Assembly (NCBI GenBank): GCA_963969365.1
Contig: OZ017750.1
Location: 496,001-560,000, forward strand
Direction of reading: 5' to 3'
DNA length: 64,000 nt
DNA from: Asterochloris sp. CNOR1
Lineage: Eukaryota > Chlorophyta > Trebouxiophyceae > Trebouxiales > Trebouxiaceae
Both the position numbers and the translations under genes were made by a program. Positions 1-19,373 of the stretch are shown here, piece after piece. Every line of letters begins with the position of its first letter. Position 1 is the stretch's first letter. The notes under the pieces were generated by a model. It searched no databases. It worked only from the letters and a program-made list of their open reading frames with translations, and was not told where the DNA came from.

Positions 1-3000
1 GAGGGGAGTCCAGAACACGGTCATCATCCCAGAATAGGGCCACGGCCTTGCCATGCAGCCCAGCCCGCCATGCCGTGCCAAACAGCTTCGTAACGGGGCG
101 TGCGGGCCGCTACCTACTCCCAACCTGGGGCCATGGCCTTTGCTATGCAGCCTGCTCACCACCCGGTGGCGGACAGCGTCGTAAGGGGGTGCCCGCGCCA
201 CGACCTTCTCCCGAGCGCTGCCGCTGTCCTCCAGGACGCGGCCCTGGCCGCTGGCAGAGGACAGGATCATGCGCATGCCCTGCAGGTTGGCTGCTGCGTC
301 GCCGCCACGAGCGCGGGCCGCGCTGGTGCCCTCCTCACCCTCCTGGTCTGCAGGCAGCCCACAACTAGGTCAGAGCTTCCAGCCACAGCCTGAGTCTTGA
401 GCGGTTCATGCAACCCTTGCTTGCTCCGGCCGCTCTGTGGCATGGCGACACCATTGTCCCGAGCCAGGCGATGGCCACGCAGACGCCTGCCAGATGAGAA
501 CTTAGGTGCTTGGGATGTTTTCATGCATTGCCAAGTAGGCAGCACAGCCCAAAAGCCAGCAGCCTGCCTTCCGGCTCAGAGCTGCTGCTGCCCAGCAGCT
601 CATGGGGGCCCTCCTTGCCAGGCTTTCAGGCTGCGTGCAGTGTTGAGCAAAAGCCAACTGCAGACCCAGAGGGAGTGGTGCCCTGGCCCGTAACTTTGCT
701 CACTTCAACATATGAGCAACACCCTCTGTCTGTGCTGCTTGTATTGCACTGCGGTCAAACACCACAGACAACCATCGGAAAAGGATTCACCTGCCGGCCC
801 CGAGCCGCCGCTGTCCAGCAGCTCTGGTTGGCCACCTTCGCTCTGAGCCCGCGCCCCACGGTGAATGCTCCAGCCCCCTTCCCCATCCAGGGCCAGCACC
901 AGGTCATGGAAGGCCACCAGGGCTGGGCGGTGACTAATCGTGACACAGGTGCAGCCAAGCTCCTTAACCTTACTGCAGAATCGTTCCTCCATGTCCACCT
1001 GCAAGCAGCAAGAACAGGGGCGTGTTGGTGCGTGTCTTGACCCCCACGACCGGGGCAGGTAGCCAGGAGTTGGGGCCTGCATGTTACCTGCAGGCAGCGG
1101 GTCATGGCCAGTGATGCTGTGCTCAGTGCAGGCAGCCTGAGGTTGAGGCCTGCATCTGCAGGCCCAGGCAGAGGGCCAGATGCGGTGCTGCCCTAGAGCA
1201 AGGTGTGTTTCAAGGGCACATGCAGCCAATGTGAGGTGTAGTGGTCGGCCAAATATCTGCAAACATGGGCTCTGTTGGTAGCTGCTGCACTCACTACAGG
1301 CATAGGGCACGCATGCGACACTGTTGAATCATCTGCCTGCCGGCAAGGGGAGTCTGAGCTTCAACTTGCCATCGTACTGCTGTAGACAGCCTGAAGCTGA
1401 GATGCTTGGAGCCTGGTGCATGTCCATCAGCTCAGAACAGCTAGCAGAAATGACCCGTTGAAACATGGCCCTCCTTCAGTCCAAAGACAAGGCACCGGGG
1501 TCCACCTGCTGTCAAGGTGTGCCTGTAAAATCCCAAATTTCAATGCATGCTGCAGGACACTGCCACGCATCATAGCAAACTGCAGCCCAGCTTTCCCTCT
1601 CAGGGGGAACAGCCACTTACAACACACGGCAGGTCGCACTGCCAAGAAACCTCTTCTGGTTGGAGGTCAAGGCATCAAGCCACAAGCAGACTAAGCAATG
1701 CAGGCCCACCGTGACCCCGCTGGTGCACTCGTCCAAAATGGCAAATTTGGGCTTGTGATAGAAGAGGCGGGCCATGCCCAAGCGCTGCTGCTCCCCCAGG
1801 CTTAGCACCTCACTCCAGTTCACCTGCATGGTGCAAATCAGATTCTTCAGTGCTCATGGTCTGGCACTTTCTGCTGCCTAGTGAGGGTCCACATGCCCAT
1901 GCTCTCTTGCCGAGAAGCTAAAAGCTGCACCACCCTAGGCAGACTCCAGACAGTGAAATCAGCACCGAACAACTGGGCTGGAGGCATGAGCAAGCAGAAT
2001 CTCCTGCGCAAGTGCACTGCTCAACCCCAAGTCAGCCGCAGTGGAGCCCCCTGGTGGTTGTAACCACCCCCTCCTGGTCAGCCAATCTCGCTGCATGCAT
2101 GCGTCTCTGCACGCACTTGTGGATGGTCCACCACCCATACGCAAAGGCTGACTCCATATTGAGTTGCTGCAGAACCCACCCTGCGGGTGAGGCCGCCCTC
2201 CTGGTCTGCCAAATACTCCAGGTCCACCTCCCACAGCAGCTGGCGCAGGCGGTCTGAGCTGATGATATCGATCCCGTGCTCTGCAGTGAGGCAAGGGCAC
2301 TGGCTCAGACACACAAGGTAAGCAGGGTGCATGCAGGCAGCACACATTACGCAGCATGAAGTCGACTCTACTCTGTGCTCAGCATGGCAAGATGCAGGTT
2401 GCAGCCATGCCAGGTGAGCGCATCAGCACCTGCGTGAGCCTCCAACTAGCAGGAAACAGACATCTGTCAGGCGTGGCCCAGAAGATCTAAGACAGACTGC
2501 ATACCTGTGAGCTGCAGAGGGTAGATGAGCTGCTCCTGCAGTGTGCCCACTGTCACATATGGCCGCTGGGGCACATAGAAGATCTCGTGGGACAGGCCAT
2601 CGCCCCCGCTGCTCCCTGGCTTGAGGATGCGCCCCTTAGTGAGGGGCCAGAGCCCGCCAAGGACGCGAAACAGACTTGACTTGCCTGAGCCGTTGGGCCC
2701 TGCAGGGTACCGTCACACAATCATGGGCTCAGCACACATGACACACCGCACGCACAGCAGAGCACTGCGGCTTTGAGTCCCAGCAAGGCAGGCTGGTCGG
2801 TTGCCGGCCAGGTCGCTATGAAGGAGAGCCATGCTGAGTCACACATGGGCATTGAGCAATCCGCACAAGGATCCCACAACGCAGCAGGCAGATGGACAGT
2901 ACGTGAGGGCAAGAACTTTAGTCCCATAAGAAGTGTGCCCAGGGCAAAAGTTGGCTCACACATTGTCACAAGCAAGAGCCAGCAAAATTTACAATGCAAT

Positions 3001-6000
3001 GGCAGTAGAGCAAATGCGCGGGGCAGCAAGGTACTTACCCGTGACTAGCAGGTTGGTGCCGCCGGGTACTCGGAGGGTCAAGTCACGCACCAACGTCGCG
3101 TTGGCAGGGGTCACCACAACAGCATTCTCAAAGGCGATTTCGTCCTCACTGCTCTCAATGACGCCTGTAGGTTCCTTCCCACCCAACTGATGAGCTGCAG
3201 CAAGCCAAGAATGGACTTGAGGTGCTGTGTCTTGCAGCTACCATTGCTGGCAGGGGTCTGATGCCCGCTCAGCTGCTGGGCTGCAACATGCAGCCATGAG
3301 TTTTGCACAGCAGCAGGGAGGGTGGCAATGCTGCTCTCTATGAAGCCAGTGGGCTTCTCTGTGCACGGCTGCTGAACCACAGCTACAGCAAGCCTATTGA
3401 TACAGTGCAGTCTGCTCCGTATGAGGACTGGAAGGTGTCCTCTGCGCAGCTGCGCACAAGGCCTCCATGTGAGCAGTGAGCCACCTCACTGAAGGGTCCT
3501 GCGGCAGCCTATGTTGCCCACAGCGCCGTTGACCAGCAGCCGCTGTTATCTGCGGCATAGTGCCACTCCCTTTGCTCCTGCCAACTTTGTAAGACTTGAC
3601 GACTGAAGACCGTAGAGAAGCAGTGCCCTGACCACCAAGCTCATGGTCGTTTTCTGGATTGGCACCGCGTGCATCCCTCAGACTAGCATCTAGCTCGCTC
3701 CAGCCTTGACTCCTCTCAATCATTGAGAGGTCAATAAGCCCACAGGATCCCGACAGAGGCCACACCCCACAGAGGGCATCTGACCTGTCACACTCTTTGT
3801 GAACTGCTTGTGGTGGCTCCACCCCACCTGTCCTGCCGCTACCCACATCCTTATGTTATGGCCCCTGTTTGCTTAGCCTGCCCAGAGCTTACAACAAGCT
3901 CCAGTGAGCTTCTCGATAACCTACATTGAGCATCTCACCGCTGAGCTTGCACACAGCAGCAACCCGCCCCATGTGGCTGACTACTGCCCACAGGCCTCGC
4001 AGTTCCCTCCAAGCTCACTGAAGGCAGCTGTTGTGTCTGTTTGCCCCTGTCAATGCTTTTCCAAGTGCAGTGAGCAGCAGGCTCATCCCCCAGGACCTTG
4101 CCAGCTCTCACCTGTTTTGCCGCTGCCAACATCCTTGATAGTGGCCTCCAGCTCGGTGATCCGGTCAGAGTAGGCGCTGAGCTTCATGAGCTTGCGTGAG
4201 CTGACACCCAGGGTGCCCAGGGCAGCAAATAGGTAGATCACAACGCTGGTGTGGTAGCGCATGTTGCTCAGCATGTGGGCGCGCCCCTGCAGTTCCATTG
4301 CACCGTCAATGGCATTTCGCAGGTATGTGAAACAAAAGCCTGGCGGCAACGCTGATGTGCTCAGCATGTGGACGCGCCCCAGCCTTTGCATTGCCCTCTC
4401 GGCATCATGCAATTGTGTGGAGCACATGCTTAGTGATTTCTGCACATAAGCATGGCTCTGCATGTTGCATGCACTCTTGTTGCTGCACACAGCAAATGCC
4501 TGCAGCGTGTGAGAGCGCTTCTGAAAGCAACCTATGCCGCCTCAAGGATGCAGGTAGTGATGTGTGGCGAGCACTCATGCTGTCGGGGCAGCATACCAGA
4601 TGCCAGGTAGCATAAGGGCTTCCACATGCACTGTGTGATGCATGCCAACCGAGGAGTTTGGACGAGTCACTCAGCCAAACATTGTGCCCACCTGAACATT
4701 GTCTGTTGGGCGCAGGTGTCCGCTGAAGAAGGGGCCAATGATCAGCACCACTGCTGCAGTAGCGCCCAGATACTTGAGGAAGAAGTCCTGAACAATGGAG
4801 GCAGGATCTCAGTGCCTGCCAATCTGTGAACGCTCAGCAGGAGCAGTGGGGCATGACTCTACCCACATACGCATGTTGGGCATCTTAGCAGGGCAGGCTC
4901 AAGCTCTTCTCATGAGGCTGCTAAGTTGAAGCTTGCATGGCACCACTCAAGCAGCCAGAATGCCGGAGCGGGCCAACACGTGAGGACTTGCTGGACCTGG
5001 CACCAGCCCTAGGTGCAGGAAGTAGGCAGCGTCAGAAGCTGAGCAAGGGGCGCAGTGACACACCTGGACCATGCCAAATTGCCACTGCTTGACCAGGAGG
5101 CGCCCGTTGTGCTGCAGCACCTGCCGAAACTTGTCCTTGAGCAGGGTGGCCTCCTTGTCAATGCCACCGTAGAAGGCAATGGACTCTGAGTTGGAGCGCA
5201 GGCGGGCCTGCATTTGGCGGTAGGCGCCTGCAAATAGAGCAGGTGCCCAGCTTGCTGTAGGCTTGGCAAGCGCCAGTTTTGGTGCAGGCCAGGTATGCAT
5301 TCTGCGTGCCACAGCTTGATGCGCAGGCGGGCTTGCATCTGGATGTCGACACCGGCATTCGGAGCAGGTGCACAGCTTGCTGCAGGATTATCAAGGCCAG
5401 ATGAAACCTGATCTGTGGCACAGCTCAATGCACAGGGGCAAGCCCTGTGCAGCAGGAGATGCTGCCACTTGTTGCGCGCAGCATGCTGCCTGCGCTGTTG
5501 AGCTGAGTTGGGCAGTTGTAGCAAATGGCTCACAACACCATCCATTACTCAATGTAGAGGCTGCAGGCAAGACACACTGGGGCCTCTACTGCACCCTAAA
5601 AAACCCCACGCTCTCCCCCCAGTGTCTGCTGATGTGTAAGCATGGGCGCCCAGATGAGCTCACTGTGCTTGGTCTTGCCAAGACAAGCAGGCTCAGACAA
5701 GCAGCCTGGTGCCAGACAGGACAAGAAGCCTCACGCACCCTCATTCTCCTGTTGGCGCTTGAAAAGACGCCCAAAGTTGGGCGCAAGGACGCTGGTGATC
5801 CCACCAGCCCCAATGACGTAACCCAGAATGGCAAGGGTGTACGTGTTTGTTTGGCTGTACTGCCTGAGCTGCCAGGAGTAGAAGGCTGCGTCAATGACGG
5901 CATTGACCCACTCCCCCACCAGCTCGGCCAGGCCCTTCGTGAACTTGGGCACATCCTCACAGATGCGCTGTTCGGGATTGGTGATCATTTTGTCCACATA

Positions 6001-7883
6001 GGGCAGCTTGTAATACACCTGCAGAGGTGGGCAGGGGGCTTGGTAGCTGGCTCTGACTCTGGGAGCTTTGGCTCAGTCTCCACAGACCAAGTCTTGGTAA
6101 GACAACCTGCCTACATCTGCAGGAAGGTGCCATGACACAGATTCCAGGGCTTGCAGGAAGTATGGCAGGCAGAGGGTGATGCTACTGGGCCTGCAGAAGG
6201 CTTGGTCTGGAGCCTGCATGTTCAAATGGCACAACATTGCTCAGCACAGAAAGCTAGGTTGAGAAAGTGTGCACCCAGATTGGACCAGTGCAGCTGTGTC
6301 CACACAGCACAGCGCACAACGTTTCCGCTGAGGGGTGTGCAGGGGGCTGACGTGCCAGACTCCCACATTGTGGGGTGGATGACAGTTTCAAATCTAAGCC
6401 TCAGGCTTGGCCTCGTGACTTCAGCCATGCTCTCAGAGTGGGGCTTTGATACCACAAGTCGGCTTGTGCAGAGCCTCTGACCCGACACTCAAGAGAGTAG
6501 GGCCTTTGGTGGAACACAACTCCAGCTGCAGTCCAAGCATTGCGCCTGTGGCCACATGGCAAGCACGTTTTATTTGTTTAAACTGCCCCCGGAGTCTCAC
6601 CATGTTCTCAAAGTAGGGCCTATGGATGCGCTTGGTGAGCACGTCCCGCCATTTGAGCTCAATGAAGGCCAGCCAGCGGCGGGCAGTGGACTCCAGCCCC
6701 GCGTTGAGCAGGCACAGCGCCACGTTCTCAACCAGGTTGCGCATGAACAGGGGCACCTGTCGCAGGAAGGCTGCCCGAAAGAGGTGGCCCTGCAGCAAGG
6801 TGCTGGAATGCTCACATGGCCGGGCATCACCGTGGCTTGATGAGTTATGTGCCAGGGTGCGAGACCAGGCGCAGGCAGACTGCCCAGTGGAGGCAAAAAA
6901 TGGGAGCATTCTGACCCTGCGGTACAGCAATGCTTGCCGCGGCCAGGGCAAAGGAGGCTGACCAACAATGGCTGACCGATCTACACTCTAGTGTGGCAAC
7001 ACTCCAAAGTTGATAACAGTGAGTGAGCAGCAGCATGCAAAGCAGAGCTGTCCCTGATGACAAAGCAAAGCGCAGCAAACGGCGTTCACTGCCTCTCTGA
7101 ACAGCTGCAGCACTTGCCTGCAGCCTCGCAAGCCTGTTGGAGATGGCAGTCCGAGCTATGGCCAGCACAAACAGGACCGCAATGCGCTTGCCAGCAATGG
7201 ACAGCAGATACCTGCAGGCACCATGACGGAGCATGAGTATGACGGTGCTTGTCTACCTGCTGCCCCTTGTTGCATTTGCCATCACACAAGCCTCCTTAAG
7301 CACTGTTGCCACCCTCCTTAGGCACTGGGGCCAGCTGGTTCTGAGGGCCTGGTTATGATCATCTGATGTGCATGCGAGATGCACGTGTTGCTGGATGACG
7401 TTGAGCACTGTTTGCAATGTGACTGTGCCATCTCTGTGTAGCCATTCACCAACCTGACCAAGATCTGCAGGGTAGCAGAAGAGCCCTTTCCTCGGCGGCG
7501 GGGCTTGGCCAGCTTATTATGCTGGCCACTGCTGGAAGCTTCAGCCCCCCCATTGCCAGCCACAGCCTTCCTGCAGGCAGGAAACCCAATGGCGGTGACC
7601 TCCCTGACTCACATCGACCGCAGAAGCACGTGCAAACACATGGATGGGGACCTGTCGAGTGCCAATCAGGGGCAGAAGCCGTGCGTAAGTGACACATGTC
7701 AACTGCAATGCAGCAGGCCCACACTGACCTGGGTGCACCTTGCCTCCTGATGCGCTGTGCATCCAGGATGTACAAACAGCTGCCAGAGGCCAGCAAAGCC
7801 ACGCCAATAACAGTAGCTCCTCTCCTGGTGCCCACCAGGGCCACCAAGCGCCTGGCAGAGTTTCGGGACTCTGCCATCATCAT
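1..7883 (-). CDS. PXA1: Peroxisomal ABC transporter PXA1/CTS (ABCD subfamily), N-terminal half, 3' end off window
   Basis: This is the plant-type peroxisomal importer of fatty acyl substrates for beta-oxidation. The first codon is ATG at 7883 (start [12 protein letters not shown]). Exons in gene order include 7739-7883, about 7460-7580, 7118-7210, 6570-6800 ([15 protein letters not shown]), 5735-6015 ([10 protein letters not shown]), 5055-5230 (the EAA-like SESIAFYGG), 4705-4800 ([10 protein letters not shown]), 4115-4300, 3000-3185, 2505-2700 (Walker [10 protein letters not shown] and YVPQRPY), 2090-2290, 1713-1824 (signature [18 protein letters not shown], Walker [10 protein letters not shown]), 791-1008 (H-loop [13 protein letters not shown]) and 160-347. 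The gene is not half-size: the 791-1008 exon ends at a phase-1 donor that joins in frame to 160-347, which corresponds to the linker between the two halves of PXA1. The second half lies left of base 1. The join between the first two exons is uncertain in phase. The exon ending at 7118 uses a GC donor. Confidence 0.93.
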
Positions 7884-8122
7884 GTCAGGGAAGATGCAAT
7901 GTGAGAGGTAATCTCACAGTCCTCTGCCCCTTTCTAAGCAGCAGCCCAGCCTGACCCTCATCCTAGCACCATGTGACAGGTTGAAAAGCACGGGGCAGGC
8001 TCCGCCGTGTATGCCCTACTTTCCCTTTCCTGCTGCTTGGCCTTCTTCAGGTCGGAGTCAGTCTGCAGCAAGCAGCCCGGCAGTCCCACCTTCTGATCCG
8101 TCAAACTGCATCACAAGACGCC
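7884..8122. promoter_or_regulatory. Head-to-head intergenic spacer (PXA1 / secreted orphan)
   Basis: This 239-bp spacer separates the start codons of two divergent genes and presumably holds both promoters. No TATA box or other named element could be assigned by eye. Confidence 0.45.
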
Positions 8123-9286
8123 ATGAGCCTCAAGTAAGCAGAGTACTGAACCCCTCAACCCCCACCATCGATCCGCAATGTGTGCCTCGCCGGGGGCATC
8201 GACAACCACCTTGAGTACACGGGAGGGAGTCAGGAACCAGCCGAGCATTGTCCCTGCTTTGCAGGCTGTCTTTGCAGGCGGCAGCCGCCCTGGTCTGCAC
8301 CATCTGGACAGCGGCAGCAAGGAGCAGCCCAGCTCTTACAGGTCCAGCATCTGCCAGCAGAGCCTCAGGACATGCACTCCTCAGTGCTGCAGCTCCGCAG
8401 ATTGACAACCCCTATGTCAGACATGCTGCTGCACCACCACCTGGCGCTGCGCTCAGCTCCCCTAGCAGCAGCTTTCCCTTGAGCCTTCAGAGGTTCCCTG
8501 GCAGCAGCAGCAATGCCACCCTGCAGCTACAGAACCTGGTGCCATCGGCCTGTGCTGCCTTTGCTCCTTATAACAGCTGTTGGACAGGCTACAATGCGAC
8601 AGTGGCTGGCAACAGCTTTCTACTTGTCAGCACCTCCAACTCTAAGAGCTGCAGCTCAGCAACAGCCTCCCTAGCGGGTGAGGCACTGTGGTGCATCCCC
8701 CCCTGGCTGAAGGCATGAGCGCCACATTTCTAACTCTGGCCGCCTTGCAAAGTGCTTGGCAGATGTCGAAGTGCTTGGCAGATGTGAGATGACGGGGTGA
8801 TGCCCTGCTGCAGCCCCCAACATAGCAGCTGGCGAGTTTTCAGACGGCAGCCGCCTGGGGGCAGCTGGCGGCACTGCCTTTCCAATTCCTTTCAGCCGCT
8901 TGGACGGCCAGCAGACAGTCACAGGTGTTGGGCTCTTGGTGGATGACGACAGGGCGCCAGACGGCTTCTGCACAGGCGTGTTCAAGGTAGGGCTGCTGGT
9001 GAACTGAGGAGTACATGGCTGTGCCTTCCTGCCTGGCATCCTCACTGCCTGTCAGCCCTCACCAAGCAAGGTGCTGCAGGTCGCAGAAGGGACAGGGCCG
9101 TTCCTGACAACCAGAGCAGATATGACGGTTGGTGAGGGTTTTGTGCAGCTGCACCTGCCCTTCAGTGCACACAATGGCTTTGCCTGCAACTGGTGCACTC
9201 CACATGCAGGCGTGGCACCTCTTGCGACCGCACCTGGCCCAGCACCAACCCCAAGCAGTGTTGGCAATGTGCCAGCAGCCCGCTGA
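8123..9286 (+). CDS. Small secreted orphan protein with predicted signal peptide
   Basis: Unrecognised gene with a consistent four-exon model: 8123-8133, 8265-8677, 8814-8986 and 9080-9286, all phases compatible and all introns GT-AG. The start context is GACGCCATGAGC. Joining the 11-nt first exon to exon 2 gives MSLKLSLQAAAALVCTIWTA, a good signal-peptide shape (short positive n-region, hydrophobic core, small residues). The mature part is Ser/Ala/Pro-rich with two N-glycosylation sequons (NATL, NATV), paired cysteines (ACAAFAPYNSC; CNWC) and a Pro/Ala-rich tail. About 260 residues in all. A secreted or cell-wall protein is inferred only from these features. Further introns inside 8265-8677 are possible. 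Confidence 0.58.
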
Positions 9287-9473
9287 GTCATTCATCCTAG
9301 TTCTAAGCCGAAAAGAGTTGAATTGCCTGAAGTGTACAGACCCCCAACCGCAAAAGTAAACAACAATTCAGCTGTGGAGGACTCATCCATGCATGTTGTA
9401 CTCAGCAAGCAGCAGCAGGCACCTCAAAGACCTTCAGGCAGAGGTGCAGGGTCTGTGCCATGAGAGTACGTGA

Positions 9474-9800
9474 TCACTGCTGCACTAAGGGGATGCTACA
9501 CAGCTTGCGGGCCTCTGCCTTGATCCACTTGGTCCATATGCCAGCAGGCCTGTCAAGAAACAGGGCACAGGCCTGTCGCCAATGGCCCAGAGCAAGCTCG
9601 GCAACACGGGGATCTGTGTCAGTCTGGCAAAGTCCACCAGATGCCATGCAATAAAGCATGATTTCGAAATCACAAGTCCCATGCCAGTCCTCCACTGGCA
9701 ACGTCAGCACTCCAACCAAGTTAGCCTGCTGAACTCTGTCAGGACATCTCAGAGCGCTGGCGGAGCTCAGCTGAGAGCTATCCTGCTGATGTGACATCAT
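9474..9800 (-). CDS. Doubtful hypothetical ORF
   Basis: An open frame of about 108 codons with plausible composition (for example ELALGHWRQACALFLDR and IWTKWIKAEARKL) ending in a stop at 9474. It could be the last exon of a minus-strand gene, but no convincing upstream exon was found to 10836 and no family is recognised. It may be a chance ORF. Confidence 0.25.
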   Translation of the reverse strand: MMSHQQDSSQLSSASALRCPDRVQQANLVGVLTLPVEDWHGTCDFEIMLYCMASGGLCQTDTDPRVAELALGHWRQACALFLDRPAGIWTKWIKAEARKLCSIPLVQQ

Positions 9801-11149
9801 CTGTCAAACAGCCAGCAAGTTGCAAGAGCTTGTGCCCGCTGGCCACAGCAGCGAGCAGCATGTCGACACTGAGTGGGCCCCAAGCTTTAAGCCTTTGCCA
9901 GGAGCACCGAGGCGCAGACATCCCTTATGAAACCAGGCAAGCACGGCCTAAGCAGCTGCCACATCCCCCTGCAGAATGTAGCTCCGAAAGCCTCAGACGC
10001 AGAATGGTTGGCATCCCCAATGCAAGTCAGTCTGCGGGTGCATGGCAGCATATCCAGTGGCCTGCAAACAACAGCAAAAAGACCTATGCCACTGCATTAA
10101 GCTGGAGATGATCTCATCATGACGTCCTCCCTCAGGTGCCCTATCAGGCTGCCTTGGTCGTGAACTACAAGGGTCAAAGACAACGGACAAAGCTAGTAGG
10201 AGCCCAGTTCTTCCAAAGCGCATGCTTCTGCACCTGCCAGCATTGGTGGGACACAGAGGCAGTGCTGCCCTCATGGTTGTATCCTTGTGCAGGCAGATGG
10301 TGGTGACCGTAGGAAGGGAGACACCTGGCGGCAGGCTTGAAGCCGCCTGCAACAGCACTGATTGTGGTGTTGTGGCCCTCCATGCACCAGCTGCTGCATG
10401 CTCTTGCCGGTCACTTGCTGCTCTTTGCACACAGCCATCTCACACTCGGCCCTGCCATCAGCATTGCTCCCAAAAGCATGCATGCTCCACACTGCCGCCA
10501 TTGCAGGGTGAAAGCTGTGGGTCAGCCTGAGCCGTTGCTCAATGGGAGCCCAATAAACACGCTTAGAGCACAATCAGCACTCATCAGCAAGAGTACTGTT
10601 TTCCCGCTTCTGATGGCGCAGCCTTCGTCCAAGATGTTGCAGGCCCCTGGTGCTGAAGCATTTGGCTGACTGATTGATCTCTGCAGCTCTATAGCCTTGA
10701 GGTCCTCCTCAACCTCTTGCAGAGACTGCCTGCATGATTGATCTCTGCACCACCATGCCACATCAGCAGGACTAGTAACAAATGTGGGGCGGGGCTGAGG
10801 GGTCTGACGGTGAATTTGAAGTTTGGACACCACCACTATAATTTCTGCACAGCAAACACTGCTGCAGTGTCTGCCTCATTTCCTTCTGGGATATTAATTC
10901 CTGTTTCCTTTTCCTGCCCTGCTCAGTTAGAAAGCAGGCACAAGCAGCTGTCGAGGCCTCTGAAGGTCTGCCTGGCTGGATTGTCGCCCACTCAAGTAGC
11001 TTTGGCAGGCCACGACGCCGCCAAGAAGGTTACTTGCAAAGAGCAGCCGTCTGCTGTGACTCAGCTCTTATCAAGAGGCATCTCGGGAGTCCGAAGCCTG
11101 CATCTATAGGCTGCAGCAGCCTGCAGCAAAGCGCCAGCAGAGTTACACC
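9801..11149. other. Intergenic stretch, no convincing gene
   Basis: Short open frames occur on both strands but none shows a recognisable domain or a consistent exon chain. The right end must contain the poly(A)-binding protein promoter and 5' UTR. No repeat or RNA gene was recognised. Confidence 0.4.
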
Positions 11150-18726
<7,577 letters not shown>

Positions 18727-19373
18727 GGCTGGGCAGGCATGCCTAGCCCTGTACGTGCCTGTCGCCTCTGATAAGGGATCTCCCTGAGCCTTAGCAAGAG
18801 CAGCAGGCGCCCCCCCGTCACACGGAGCAGAACACGCCAAGCAAGCAGCAGCCAGCAGCAGCACACAGCCCACAGAGCACCTGACGCACTGAGAGGAGCC
18901 CCATCCCGGCCGGGGCGGCCCCCACGCAAGCAAGGGAAAAAGCCTCCATAAACACGCGCGGAGAAAGAGCAGGCGCCTTGCAGCATGTGCCGACAGCGGC
19001 AGTGCTGCGGCGCCGCGGATGGAATTGTCCCACTTGCAGCACGTATAGCCCTTTGTTTTTGCTTGCTAGATTTGTCGACTGTAAGATTTGTAGATGTGCA
19101 CCGCTTGGATTAGGTTTTGGACCTTCAATAGAAGCCTGTCGATCACATGGTCAGGAAGGGCAGGAGGTGCATTCATGCAGCAGACATAGGCTGTGAAGGA
19201 GTGGTAGGGGGACCCCCGAGGGGCAGTCAACCTGCAAGTTGCACATGCAGGCTCCAGTGACTTCCCAGTTCTGGCTTTTGACCTGAATGGCTGGCAGGCT
19301 GCAGATAAATCACAACTCTGCAGAGTCTTTGGCTGCTGCCCTCAGACAGAGGGGCCTGGCCCCTCTGGCAAAC
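18727..19373. other. Convergent 3' intergenic region (PABP / DEG9)
   Basis: Holds the 3' UTRs of two convergent genes. There is no open frame of note. A TGTAA element at 19080 fits the PABP side. Confidence 0.6.
19080..19084 (+). terminator. Candidate polyadenylation signal TGTAA (PABP)
   Basis: TGTAA, the usual green-algal poly(A) signal, lies in a T-rich stretch about 355 nt after the PABP stop codon. Assigned by motif and position only. Confidence 0.4.

Noticed and set aside
705-1310. PXA1 as a half-size transporter ending at the stop codon at 705
   Set aside because: The exon has a good donor at 791 whose phase joins to the 160-347 exon, matching the linker of full-length plant PXA1.
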